Source: Thermus sp. LT1-2-5 (GTDB taxonomy: Bacteria; Deinococcota; Deinococci; Deinococcales; Thermaceae). Taken from it: DNA of 64,000 nt. The DNA lies in contig NZ_BSRG01000006.1 of NCBI RefSeq assembly GCF_040363165.1, positions 62,001-126,000 on the forward strand, written 5' to 3'. A program made the translations under genes and the position numbers. Under the pieces are notes generated by a model that had not been told where the DNA came from, did not search any database, and saw nothing but the letters and a program-made list of their open reading frames with translations. Positions within the stretch are counted from its first letter, which is position 1. The number at the start of each line of letters is the position of its first letter. This document shows positions 44,573-52,986 of this stretch, piece after piece.

Positions 44573-45417
44573 GCCTCCTCCTGGCCCTCCTCCTGGACGC
44601 CCTCCTGGGGGAGCCCCCCGCCCGCCTCCACCCCGTGGTCTGGATGGGGCGGTATTTGGCCTGGGCCTGGAAGCGGGTTCGGGGCTTTGGCTCCGGGGCC
44701 TTCTACTGGACCCTGGGGGCCCTCCTCTTTGCCCTTCCCGCCTTCCTCCTGGACCTCCTCCTCCGCCCCCTGGCCCTGGGGTGGGTTCTCCTGGGCCTCC
44801 TCCTGAAGCCTCTCTTTAGCCTCCGGATGCTCCTGGAGGAGGTGCTTGGGGTGGAAAGGGCGCTAGCCGAGGGCCTCCCCCAGGCCCGCAAGCGCCTCTC
44901 CCGCATCGTAAGCCGCAGGACGGAGGACCTCTCGCCGGAGGAGGTGCGGGAGGCGGCCCTGGAAAGCCTAGCGGAAAACCTCTCCGATAGCCTGGTGGCC
45001 CCCCTCCTCTACTACGCCCTTTGGGGCCTAGGCGGGGCGGCGCTATACCGCTACGCCAACACCGCGGACGCCATGTGGGGCTACCCGGAGCACGGGGCCA
45101 AGGGAGCCTTCGCCGCCCGGATGGACGACCTCCTAAACCTCCTCCCGGCACGGCTCACCGCCCTCCTCCTCTGCCCCCCAGGGCTTTGGCCCCGGCTTTG
45201 GCGGGAGGCCCGGAAGACCCCCTCCCCCAACGCCGGCTTCCCCATGGCCGCTTTGGCCCTTCGGCTTAGGGTGCGGCTCCGCAAGCGGGGGGTCTACGCC
45301 CTGAACCTCGAGGCCCCCTCCCCCACACCCTCCCACACGCGCCGAGCCCTTTGGCTGGCGGGGAGCCTGGGCTACGGGGTGGGGCTCCTCTTGGCCCTGG
45401 CCGGGGAGCTCGGGTAG
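44569..45417 (+). CDS. cbiB: Adenosylcobinamide-phosphate synthase CbiB
   Basis: Membrane enzyme that attaches aminopropanol phosphate to adenosylcobyric acid. The 282-residue protein has the N-terminal [62 protein letters not shown], and [41 protein letters not shown], all CbiB hallmarks, with four to five membrane segments. The GTG start overlaps the stop of the SUMT-like gene. A gap of about 100 bases without recognisable genes follows (45418-45523). Confidence 0.95.
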   Translation: MSLLLALLLDALLGEPPARLHPVVWMGRYLAWAWKRVRGFGSGAFYWTLGALLFALPAFLLDLLLRPLALGWVLLGLLLKPLFSLRMLLEEVLGVERALAEGLPQARKRLSRIVSRRTEDLSPEEVREAALESLAENLSDSLVAPLLYYALWGLGGAALYRYANTADAMWGYPEHGAKGAFAARMDDLLNLLPARLTALLLCPPGLWPRLWREARKTPSPNAGFPMAALALRLRVRLRKRGVYALNLEAPSPTPSHTRRALWLAGSLGYGVGLLLALAGELG

Positions 45418-45523
45418 GCGCCTAGCCGGGGCTGCCTGCTCCAGGGCCCCTCCTTGCCCGCCGCGCCTTCACCCTTAGCCCAGGCCCCATTCTCGCCCCG
45501 GGTTCTTCCCTACCATGGGGAGC

Positions 45524-46522
45524 ATGCTGGACGACGTGCTAAGGCCCATCCACGGGGGGCCCGACGGGGGCCCCGAGCCCCTTTACGATTTCTCCACCAA
45601 CGCCAACGCCCTTGGGCCCAACCCCGTGATCCTCGCCCACCTGAAGCGAGCGGACCCGAGCCGCTACCCCGACCCCCTCTACCGCAGGCTCCGGGAGGCC
45701 CTGGCGGCGGCCCACGGGGTGGCCCCCGAGAACGTGGCTGTGGGCACGGGGACGAGCGAGCTCATCCACCGCCTGGCCCGCTGGAGCTACCTGCGGGGGC
45801 CCATGCTCCTCCTTCCCCCCACCTTCAGCGAGTACGCCCGGGCGGCGCGGGCCCTGGAGCTCCCCCTTTGGGAGGCCAAAAGCCCCGAGGAGTTCCTCGC
45901 CCTCCTCCCCAAGAGCTCCCTGGCCTTCCTCTGCGTGCCCAACAACCCCACGGGGGAGGTCTACCCCTTCCTGGAGGAGGCGGCCAAGCGGGCGGGCGGG
46001 GCCTTGGTCCTGGACCTCGCCTACCATCCCCTCACGGAAAACCCCCCTCCCCTCCCCCGGGAAGCCTTCCGGCTTTATAGTCCCAACAAGGCCCACGGCC
46101 TCACGGGGGTGCGGGCGGGCTACCTGGTGGCCCCCCTGGACCTCACCCGCTTCCAGCACCTCGCCCCCTCCTGGCCCGTTTCCGTCTACGGGGAGGCTCT
46201 CCTCCTCGGCCACCTGGACCTCGAGGCCCAGGCCTGGCTGGAGGAGAGCAAAAAGGAGCTTTTCCGCCTGCGGCGCCTCCTGGCGGAGGGGCTCAAGGGA
46301 CTCGGCCTCGAGGTGCGGGAAAGCCCCGCCAACTTCCTCCTGGTGCGGGTGGGAAGGGCCACGGAGGTGGCCTTGGCCTTGAGGGAAAGGGGCCTCCGGG
46401 TGCGGGACTGCACCAGCTTCGGGCTTCCCGAGTGGCTCCGCCTTTCCGCCCAAAAGGAGGAGGCCATCGAGGCCCTCCTCCTGGCCCTAAAGCAGGTCCT
46501 CGCCGCAGCTCGGGTAGACTAA
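45524..46522 (+). CDS. cobD: L-threonine-O-3-phosphate decarboxylase CobD (PLP aminotransferase fold)
   Basis: Makes aminopropanol phosphate for the nucleotide loop. The 332-residue class I/II aminotransferase-like protein has YDFSTNANALGPNPVI, VGTGTSELIHRLAR, FLCVPNNPTGEVYPF, LDLAYHPL, and the Schiff-base lysine in YSPNKAHGLTGVRAGYLV. Histidinol-phosphate aminotransferase is the close alternative, but the position next to cbiB supports CobD. I prefer the ATG at 45524 because TACCAT lies seven bases upstream; the ATG at 45515 is possible. Confidence 0.9.
   Translation: MLDDVLRPIHGGPDGGPEPLYDFSTNANALGPNPVILAHLKRADPSRYPDPLYRRLREALAAAHGVAPENVAVGTGTSELIHRLARWSYLRGPMLLLPPTFSEYARAARALELPLWEAKSPEEFLALLPKSSLAFLCVPNNPTGEVYPFLEEAAKRAGGALVLDLAYHPLTENPPPLPREAFRLYSPNKAHGLTGVRAGYLVAPLDLTRFQHLAPSWPVSVYGEALLLGHLDLEAQAWLEESKKELFRLRRLLAEGLKGLGLEVRESPANFLLVRVGRATEVALALRERGLRVRDCTSFGLPEWLRLSAQKEEAIEALLLALKQVLAAARVD
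46515..46520 (+). promoter_or_regulatory. -10 box before the broken nucleotidyltransferase gene
   Basis: TAGACT overlapping the cobD stop, six bases before the GTG at 46527. The spacing matches the other leaderless genes here. Confidence 0.45.
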
Positions 46523-46526
46523 GGGC

Positions 46527-46857
46527 GTGCGGGCGGAGCTTCGGGCCTACCTGGAGGAGGCGGCGAAGCGGCTGAAGGAAGCCTTCGCTTTGGAAGGGCT
46601 CTACCGCTTCGGCTCCCACGCCCGGGGCGCGGCGGAGGCCCGCTCCGACCTGGACCTCTTGGGGGTGGCGGAAACCTCCCTGCCTAGAGCGCATCGGGCG
46701 GGTGTCGGAGCTCCTCCAAGACGCTTTTGCGCCCGTGAAGGCCTTGGTCCTCACCCCCAAGGAGCTTGCGGAGCGAAAGGCCCTCCCCTTCCTGGCTGGG
46801 GTCCTGCGGGAGGCGGTACCCATCTATGAGCCTGGAAAAGCGGCGCGCCGAGGCTAG
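46527..46857 (+). pseudogene. MntA-type minimal nucleotidyltransferase, frameshifted
   Basis: The first frame (GTG at 46527) encodes about 52 residues of a pol-beta-like nucleotidyltransferase, including LYRFGSHARGAAEARSDLDLLGV, the GSxARG...SDxDL catalytic signature. Near 46683 the coding frame shifts by one: from CTA at 46684 a second frame reads LERIGRVSELLQDAF, then PVKALVLTPKELAERKALPFL and ends at TAG 46855. Joined, they give one protein of about 110 residues of normal MNT shape. The cause may be a real mutation or a sequencing error. No HEPN partner is next to it. Confidence 0.75.
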
Positions 46858-46874
46858 AACGTTGGAGGTGCGCC

Positions 46875-48812
46875 TTGCGGGCTAAGGCCCTTGCGATCTG
46901 GGGCACCGGAAGCGGGGTGGGGAAAAGCCTCTTCGCCGCCGGGCTTCTCCGCCACTTCCGCCGCCTCGGCCTCAAGGCCGCCCCCTTCAAGGCGCAGAAC
47001 ATGGCCAACCACGCCCGGGTGGCCCGGGGCGGGGAGCTGGCCACCGCCCAGTGGCTCCAGGCCCTGGCGGCGGGGGTGGAGCCCGAGGTGCGGATGAACC
47101 CCATCCTGGTGAAGCCCTTCGGGGAGCAGGGGGCCCAGGTGGTGGTCCTGGGCCAGGTGGACCCCTTCCTCTCCTCCCTGCCCTGGAGGGAGCGGAAGGC
47201 CCACCTGGAGGCGCCCGTGCGGGAGGCCCTGGAGGGCCTCTTGGCGGAGTACGAGCTCCTGGTGCTGGAGGGGGCGGGAAGCCCGGTGGAGCGGAACCTC
47301 TGGCCCGACCTCCCCAACCTCGGCGTGGCGGAGTGGGCCGGGGCCAAGGCCCTCCTGGTGGCGGACGTGGACCAAGGGGGGGCTTTGGGGGCCCTTTACG
47401 GCACCTGGGCCCTTTTGGGGGAGCACCGGGAGAGGCTTGTGGGCTTCGCCTTCAACAAGTTCCGGGGGGACCTCTCCCTCCTCACCCCCGCCTACCGCCT
47501 CCTGGAGGGCTGGACGGGGGTGCCGGTCCTGGGAACCCTTCCCATGCTCCCCCTGGAGTTCCCCGAGGAGGATGGGTTCCGCCACCGCCTTAGGGCCGGG
47601 GATGGGCCCAAGGTGGCCATCCTCCGCTACCCCCACGCCTCCAACCTGGACGAGTTCTGGCCTCTTGCCGAGCTGGCCCGCCCCGTCTACGCCCGAAGCC
47701 CCGAGGAGGCGGAAGGGGCCGAGCTCGTGATCCTTCCGGGAAGCCGCCTCCCCGCCCGGGACCTCCCCTGGCTCCGGGGCTTCCTGCCCCTCCTCCGGCG
47801 CCACCTGGAGGCGGGCAGGCCCCTCCTCGCCGTCTGCGGCGGGGCGGAGATGCTGGCCGAGGCCATCCTGGACGAGGAGGGGGTGGAGGAAAAGGGGTTC
47901 TTCCCTGGGCTTGGCCTCCTCCCCTACCGGGTGCGCATGCGCCGGGAAAAGCGGGTGGAGGGGAAGGAGGTGGCCATAGCGGGGCTCAGTGGGTACTGGG
48001 CCCGGCTCAACGGGCTAAGGGTGCGGGGCTACGAGATCCACCACGGGGAGGGCCTGCCCCTCTTCCACCAGGAGGGAAGCCTCCTCGCCACCTGGCTCCA
48101 CGGCCTATTGGAAAACCCCGGGGTGCAACGGGCCCTCTTCGGCCGGGAGGCGCAGGCCCTGGAAGACGCCCTAGACGCCCTGGCGGACGCCCTCGAGGCC
48201 CACCTGGACCTCACCCACCTCCACCGGAGCCTGGGGCTTGCCCAAGGGGCACCAAAGGGGGTGAGCCCCGGCCTTCCCGACCCGCCCCCTGAGCCCGGCC
48301 TCGTCCTCCTCCTGGGAGGGGCAAGAAGCGGCAAGAGCCGCTTCGCCCAAAGGCTCGCTGGCCCCCACGCCAGCCTCATCGCCACCGCCGAGCCCCGGGA
48401 CGAGGAGATGGCTACGCGGATCCGCCGCCACCAGGAGGAGCGCCCCCCCACCTGGGAAACCCTGGAGGAGCCCATCGCCCTGGCGGAAGCCCTAGGGAAG
48501 GCCCGCCACCCCACGGTGGTGGTGGACTGCCTTACCCTCTGGGTGTCCAACCTCCTGGAAAAGGGCCTGGACCCCTTGGCGGAGGCCGAGCGCTTCCTAC
48601 AGGCAGTACACCGTAGCGGCAAGCGGGTCATCGCCGTGTCCAACGAGGTGGGTATGGGCATCGTCCCTGCCCATCCCTTGGCCCGCCGCTACCGCGACCT
48701 CCTGGGGGAGGTGAACGCCCGTTTGGCGGAAGCGGCAGAAGCGGTGTACCTGATGGTGGCGGGCCAAGCCTTGTCCCTCAAGGGGCCTAACCCCGCACCC
48801 GACGTCGGTTAG
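46875..48812 (+). CDS. cobQ: Cobyric acid synthase CobQ fused to adenosylcobinamide kinase/guanylyltransferase CobU
   Basis: A 645-residue two-enzyme protein. Residues 1 to about 455 are CobQ/CbiP: AIWGTGSGVGKSLFAAGLLRHF, FKAQNMANHA, MNPILVKPFGE, VLEGAGSPVERNL, the amidotransferase cysteine in LLAVCGGAEMLAEA and histidine in TWLHGLLENP. A proline-rich linker follows (about 456-475). Residues 476-645 are CobU: LLLGGARSGKSRFAQRLA, EMATRIRRHQEERPPTW with the guanylylated histidine, and SNEVGMGIVP. The start is TTG at 46875 with GGAGGTG four bases upstream. The 3' end overlaps the convergent helicase gene by 26 bases. Confidence 0.92.
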   Translation: MRAKALAIWGTGSGVGKSLFAAGLLRHFRRLGLKAAPFKAQNMANHARVARGGELATAQWLQALAAGVEPEVRMNPILVKPFGEQGAQVVVLGQVDPFLSSLPWRERKAHLEAPVREALEGLLAEYELLVLEGAGSPVERNLWPDLPNLGVAEWAGAKALLVADVDQGGALGALYGTWALLGEHRERLVGFAFNKFRGDLSLLTPAYRLLEGWTGVPVLGTLPMLPLEFPEEDGFRHRLRAGDGPKVAILRYPHASNLDEFWPLAELARPVYARSPEEAEGAELVILPGSRLPARDLPWLRGFLPLLRRHLEAGRPLLAVCGGAEMLAEAILDEEGVEEKGFFPGLGLLPYRVRMRREKRVEGKEVAIAGLSGYWARLNGLRVRGYEIHHGEGLPLFHQEGSLLATWLHGLLENPGVQRALFGREAQALEDALDALADALEAHLDLTHLHRSLGLAQGAPKGVSPGLPDPPPEPGLVLLLGGARSGKSRFAQRLAGPHASLIATAEPRDEEMATRIRRHQEERPPTWETLEEPIALAEALGKARHPTVVVDCLTLWVSNLLEKGLDPLAEAERFLQAVHRSGKRVIAVSNEVGMGIVPAHPLARRYRDLLGEVNARLAEAAEAVYLMVAGQALSLKGPNPAPDVG

Positions 48813-50322
48813 GTGGAGGCTCGGGCAGGGCCTCCACCCGCCTGGCCCTTTCCAGCCTGAGCCCCTGCACCTCAGCCAGCCGGGGCAGGTCCTGGGGACG
48901 GAGGTCCACGTAGAACCCTTCCTCTCCTTGGGCGATCTTTCCCACCTCGAGGCCCTTCTCCTTTAAAAGCGCCACCAGCCGGGGCAGGGTGAGCCTGGGC
49001 CCCGTGGCCTTGAAGGTGAGCCAGCCCTCCTCTCCCGTAAGGAGGCTCTTCTCCTTGGGCGCCCCGCCCAAGAGAAGGGCCATGAGGGCCGCCACCACCT
49101 CCACCCGCCCCTCGGCGAAGAGGCGGCCGGCAAAGTCCAGGTAGGGCTTGTAGTCCCGCTCCGGCACCCGGGCCAGCCGCGCCAAGAGGTGGTGCCACTT
49201 GGCCTCCAGGACCTCCTCGGGGGTGGGGGGGTTCACCCGCTTGAAGGTACGCCCCACCGCCCGCTCCAGCTCGGCGAGTTCCCGCTTCTCCCGGGGGCCG
49301 TAGAGGATCACCACCTCGCCCCCCCGCCCGGCCCGCCCGGTCCGGCCGGAGCGGTGTTGGTAGGTTTCCACCTTGTCGGGCAAGCGGTAGTGGACCACCA
49401 GATCCACCTCGGGGATGTCCAGACCCCGCGCCGCCACGTCCGTGGCCACCAGGATCCGCACCTCCCCCTCGCGGAAGGCCCGCATCACCCGCTCCCGATC
49501 CGTCTGGGAAAGGTCCCCGTGGATGGCCCGGGCAGGGTGCCCAAGGCGCAGAAGCCCCGTGGCCACCTCCTCGGTTTCCGCCTTGGTACGGGTGAAGACG
49601 ATGGCCCGCTTCGGCGCCTTCACGTAGAGGAGATCGGAAAGGAGGGCCAGGCGGTCGCTTGGGGCCAGGATGGCCTCCTCCTGGTAGGTGACCCCTTCCT
49701 CCCGCACCACGTTGATGACCACGGGGGCCTTCATGTACCGCTCGGCGAGCCTCCGGGCCCAAGAAGGCAGGGTGGCGGAGAAGAGGAGGGTCTGCCGCTC
49801 CGCCGGGGTGGCGGAAAGGATGGCCTCCACCTCCTCCTCAAAGCCCATGGAAAGCATCTCGTCCGCCTCGTCCAAGACGGCGATGCGCACCTCAGAAAGG
49901 TCCAGAGCCCCTTGCTTTAAGTAGTCCAGGGCCCGCCCCGGGGTAGCCACCACCACGTCCGCTCCCCGGGCCAGCTCCTCTTTTTGCTTGGCGTAGCCGG
50001 TACCCCCGTAGACCGCCACCACCTTCAGGTGGGGGGCCACGGCGCTCACCTCCCCCGCCACTTGGAGGGCCAGTTCCCGGGTGGGGGTGAGGACCAGGGC
50101 CCTGGGCTTCCGCCCCCGCACCGGGCTCGGCTCCAGGGCCTGGGCGATGGGCAGGGCGAAGGCCAGGGTCTTGCCGGTGCCCGTACGGGCCTGGCCGATG
50201 AGGTCCTTGCCTTCCAGGGCCAAGGGCAACGCCGCCGCCTGGATAGGGGTTGGGGCGGTGATGCCCCGCCGGGCCAAGGCTTCCTGGATCTCTTCCTTCA
50301 GGGGAAAGTCTTTGAACTCCAT
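48787..50322 (-). CDS. hera: DEAD-box RNA helicase Hera
   Basis: ATP-dependent RNA helicase; in T. thermophilus Hera binds 23S rRNA hairpin 92 and RNase P RNA. The 511-residue protein has the Q-motif region FPLKEEIQEALARRGITAPTPIQ, ARTGTGKT, PTRELALQ, DEAD (in VLDEADEMLSMGFEEE), SAT, and HRSGRTGRAGR. After the helicase core come the dimerisation segment (AKWHHLLARLARVPERDYKPYL) and an RNA-binding domain (LTFKATGPRLTLPRLVALLKEKGLEVG). I chose the ATG at 50322; a GTG at 50346 is possible. A weak AT-rich promoter region lies at 50347-50399. Confidence 0.95.
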   Translation of the reverse strand: MEFKDFPLKEEIQEALARRGITAPTPIQAAALPLALEGKDLIGQARTGTGKTLAFALPIAQALEPSPVRGRKPRALVLTPTRELALQVAGEVSAVAPHLKVVAVYGGTGYAKQKEELARGADVVVATPGRALDYLKQGALDLSEVRIAVLDEADEMLSMGFEEEVEAILSATPAERQTLLFSATLPSWARRLAERYMKAPVVINVVREEGVTYQEEAILAPSDRLALLSDLLYVKAPKRAIVFTRTKAETEEVATGLLRLGHPARAIHGDLSQTDRERVMRAFREGEVRILVATDVAARGLDIPEVDLVVHYRLPDKVETYQHRSGRTGRAGRGGEVVILYGPREKRELAELERAVGRTFKRVNPPTPEEVLEAKWHHLLARLARVPERDYKPYLDFAGRLFAEGRVEVVAALMALLLGGAPKEKSLLTGEEGWLTFKATGPRLTLPRLVALLKEKGLEVGKIAQGEEGFYVDLRPQDLPRLAEVQGLRLERARRVEALPEPPPNRRRVRG

Positions 50323-50399
50323 TCTCACTCGCTTCCCGGGCCCCACCCGCGCCCGAAAAGGAGAGGGGTAAAGCCCGTAAACTTTTTAAGTCTAGTGAA

Positions 50400-51614
50400 C
50401 TAGAGCACGAATGTCAAGGGAAGGACCTCCACCTCCGCACCCTCGGGGGCGTCCTGGTCCGGGGGGAGGACCACCAGGGCGTTGCCGAAGGCCATGGAGC
50501 GGAGGACGCCGCTACTTTGGTTGCCCGTGGTGCGCACCGCAAGCCCCCCCTCAAAGGAGAGCACCCCCCGGCGGAAGACCTTCTTGCCCTTGGCCCCCTT
50601 AAAGGGGGTAAGGGCTTTGGCCTTGAGGGGGCGGTACGGGGGGTCATTGCGCCGTTGGAGCCGGAAGAGGAAGGGCCTGCCGTAGAGGAAGAAGGTGACC
50701 ATGCTGGACACGGGGTTTCCCGGAAGGCCCAAAACCGGGAGCTCCCCAAGCCGGGCCAGGAGCAGGGGCCCCCCAGGCTGTTGCTTCACCTTCCAGAAGA
50801 CCACCTCGCCCCGCTCCTCCAAGACCCTCCGCACCACGTCGTATTCCCCCATGGAAACCCCGCCCGAGGTGAGGAGGAGGTCCAAGGGCCCCGCCCCCTC
50901 CAGCCGGGCCAGAACCTCCTCAGGGCGGTCCGCCACCTTGCCCAGGAGGACGGGCTCGGCTCCCGCCTCGAGGACCAACCCCAACAGGCTGTAGGCGTTG
51001 GAGTTGTACACCCCGCCAAAGGGCAAGGCCTCCCCCGGCTCCACCACCTCGTCCCCCGTGGAGAGGATCCCCACCCTGGGCCGGCGGAAGACCTTTAAGC
51101 GAGGGTAGCCCATGGCCGCCGCCAGGCCGAGCCTCCCGGGGGTGAGGAGGTCGCCCCGCCGCAGGTAAACCTCCCCCCGCTTCAGGTCGTCCCCCTTGGG
51201 CCTGATGTCCTTGGGGCTCGCCGGGGCGAAGAGGAGGACGTGGTCCCCTTCCCGCCTGGTGTCCTCCACCCGCACCAGGGCGTCGGCCCCGGAGGGAAGC
51301 GGAGCCCCCGTGTAGACCGCCACCGCCTCCTTCTCCCCGACCCTTCCCGCAAAAGGCCTGCCCGCCGGGGCTTCGCCGATGACCCTCAGGCGCACGGGGT
51401 TTTCCGGGGAAGCCCCAAGGGTATCCCGCTCCCGACAGGCGTAGCCGTCTATGGCGGTGTCGTCCTGGTCCGGGTGGTCCACCAAGGAGGCCAGGTCCTC
51501 GGCCAGGACCCGGCCGTAGGCCTCCCGCAAGGGAAGCTCCTCCACCCCTAGCTCCCCTCGAGCCTCCGCCAAAACCAGCTCTAAGGCTTCCTCCACGCTA
51601 AGGTTCGTGCGCAT
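50400..51614 (-). CDS. moeA: Molybdopterin molybdenumtransferase MoeA
   Basis: Inserts molybdate into molybdopterin-AMP. The 404-residue protein has DDTAIDGYACRERD in place of the usual DNSAMDGYA, VRVEDTRREGD, GDLLTPGRLGLAAAMG, VGILSTGDEVVEPGEALPFG, LTSGGVSMGEYDVVRRVLEE and LGLPGNPVSSMVTFFLYGRPF. TAGACT lies seven bases before the ATG at 51614, so the message is probably leaderless; the TTG at 51620 is not needed. No other molybdenum-cofactor gene is adjacent. Confidence 0.95.
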   Translation of the reverse strand: MRTNLSVEEALELVLAEARGELGVEELPLREAYGRVLAEDLASLVDHPDQDDTAIDGYACRERDTLGASPENPVRLRVIGEAPAGRPFAGRVGEKEAVAVYTGAPLPSGADALVRVEDTRREGDHVLLFAPASPKDIRPKGDDLKRGEVYLRRGDLLTPGRLGLAAAMGYPRLKVFRRPRVGILSTGDEVVEPGEALPFGGVYNSNAYSLLGLVLEAGAEPVLLGKVADRPEEVLARLEGAGPLDLLLTSGGVSMGEYDVVRRVLEERGEVVFWKVKQQPGGPLLLARLGELPVLGLPGNPVSSMVTFFLYGRPFLFRLQRRNDPPYRPLKAKALTPFKGAKGKKVFRRGVLSFEGGLAVRTTGNQSSGVLRSMAFGNALVVLPPDQDAPEGAEVEVLPLTFVL

Positions 51615-51621
51615 ACCCAAA

Positions 51622-51627
51622 AGTCTA
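51622..51627 (-). promoter_or_regulatory. -10 box of leaderless moeA promoter
   Basis: TAGACT on the minus strand, seven bases before the moeA ATG, overlapping the stop region of the upstream protease gene. Confidence 0.5.
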
Positions 51628-52974
51628 AGGGAGCCGCAAAGCCCCTGCTCCCACCGCCTCAGGAGGATAGGGAAGGGGCCGGGCCCAAGCCTTCAAAAGA
51701 TCCTCGTATCCCTTGGGGTCCATACCCGGCCTCTCCTCCATCAGAAGGGCCAAAGCACCCGCAACCCAAGGCGCGGCAAAGGAGCTTCCTCGGCACACCG
51801 CCCCCACCCCGCCCGGCCCCCGGCAGGCCACCCCCTCCCCTGGAGCGAGGAGGTCCAGGTACGCACCCCAGGTGCTGAAGGGAGCAGGCCCTTCTAAGCG
51901 CGCATCCAACGCCCCCACGGCCAAAAGCCCAGGCAGATCCAAGGCAGCGGGGTAGTGGGCCGGCCCCTGGGGCCCCTGGTTGCCTCCCGCCGCCACCACC
52001 CCCACCCCCTCCGCCAAGGCCCGGCGCAACACAGCCTCCAGAACCTCCACCGGCGTCTCCCCGCCCAGGCTCAGGTTGAGGACTAGGGGTCTAGGCCCCG
52101 CCAAGGCGTAGCACACCCCCTGGACCACGCGGCTCGCCCGACACACCCCCCGCTCGTCGCACACCCTTAGGGGCAGGATCCTGGCCTCCGGCGCCACCTC
52201 CAAAACCAAGGAGGCCACCTGCGTGCCGTGTCCACCGGGAAAGCCGTCCTGGGGAAGGGGATCGCCCTCCACGAAATCGTATCCCGGCAGGAAGCGTCCC
52301 CCGGGGAAGGGCTCTACCCCTGTATCCAGTACCGCCACGGTCACGCCCCCTCCCCGAACACCCCTAGCCCAAAAGCCCCTCGCCCCGGCGATCCCCGCCC
52401 CTTCCTGGTCCAAGGACCAAAGGCTTTCCGGATCCGCCTTGTACGCGGGGTCTTGAGCCTCGAGGGCCTCCAGGGCCAAACCCAGGGGAAGGCCCTCCAC
52501 CCTAAGCCGATAAAGCCGCAGACCACACTCCCCTAGGCGCTGCTCCTCCACCACCTGGAACCCTGGGGGCAGGCGGAGGGGCTTCTCCTCCGGTAGGAAG
52601 AGAAGGGCCTCCTCCCGCACCACCCGGCCCAGGACCACAAGCTCCGCCTCCACCGCAGGGCTTCCCCGGGCCACAACCCGTCTTTTCCCTCCGGGCACCT
52701 GGGGGACGCGGAAGCGCACCTCCCCGGGCCGCCGTTCCACCACGGGCGCCTCCACGCCGTCCACGGTGACCCGAACCCTTTCCGGGGAAATGTCCCCGAT
52801 GCCGAAGCGCACCTCCTCGCCCACCAAAGCCCTGCGCGGATGGAGGACCCCCGGGGGAAGGGGTGTGGCGCTTTCCCTAAGAAGGCCCAGGGTAAAGAGA
52901 AGGGCACCACCCAAAAGGAGCAACAGCCCTCCCACCAGGCCCCAGGGCATCTCGGGTGCAGGCTTAGTCTCCAT
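51625..52974 (-). CDS. Membrane-anchored subtilisin-like serine protease (S8 family)
   Basis: A 449-residue protease with the complete triad: Asp217 (VTVAVLDTGVE), His249 (GFPGGHGTQVAS) and Ser398 (CRGSSFAAPWVAG, where most subtilases have GTSMAAP), plus the oxyanion asparagine at 332 (VAAGGNQGPQGPAHYP). Residues 11-32 form an N-terminal membrane segment without an obvious cleavage site, followed by an IPT/TIG-like beta domain (about 38-115). The catalytic domain therefore probably faces outward while tethered. Five cysteines in the catalytic domain could form disulfides. It has its own -10 box at the end of the regulator gene. Confidence 0.9.
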   Translation of the reverse strand: METKPAPEMPWGLVGGLLLLLGGALLFTLGLLRESATPLPPGVLHPRRALVGEEVRFGIGDISPERVRVTVDGVEAPVVERRPGEVRFRVPQVPGGKRRVVARGSPAVEAELVVLGRVVREEALLFLPEEKPLRLPPGFQVVEEQRLGECGLRLYRLRVEGLPLGLALEALEAQDPAYKADPESLWSLDQEGAGIAGARGFWARGVRGGGVTVAVLDTGVEPFPGGRFLPGYDFVEGDPLPQDGFPGGHGTQVASLVLEVAPEARILPLRVCDERGVCRASRVVQGVCYALAGPRPLVLNLSLGGETPVEVLEAVLRRALAEGVGVVAAGGNQGPQGPAHYPAALDLPGLLAVGALDARLEGPAPFSTWGAYLDLLAPGEGVACRGPGGVGAVCRGSSFAAPWVAGALALLMEERPGMDPKGYEDLLKAWARPLPYPPEAVGAGALRLP

Positions 52975-52980
52975 AGGAGA

Positions 52981-52986
52981 ATTCTA
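52981..52986 (-). promoter_or_regulatory. -10 box of leaderless protease promoter
   Basis: TAGAAT on the minus strand, six bases before the ATG at 52974. Its first bases are the TAG stop codon of the SARP-like gene. Confidence 0.5.
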
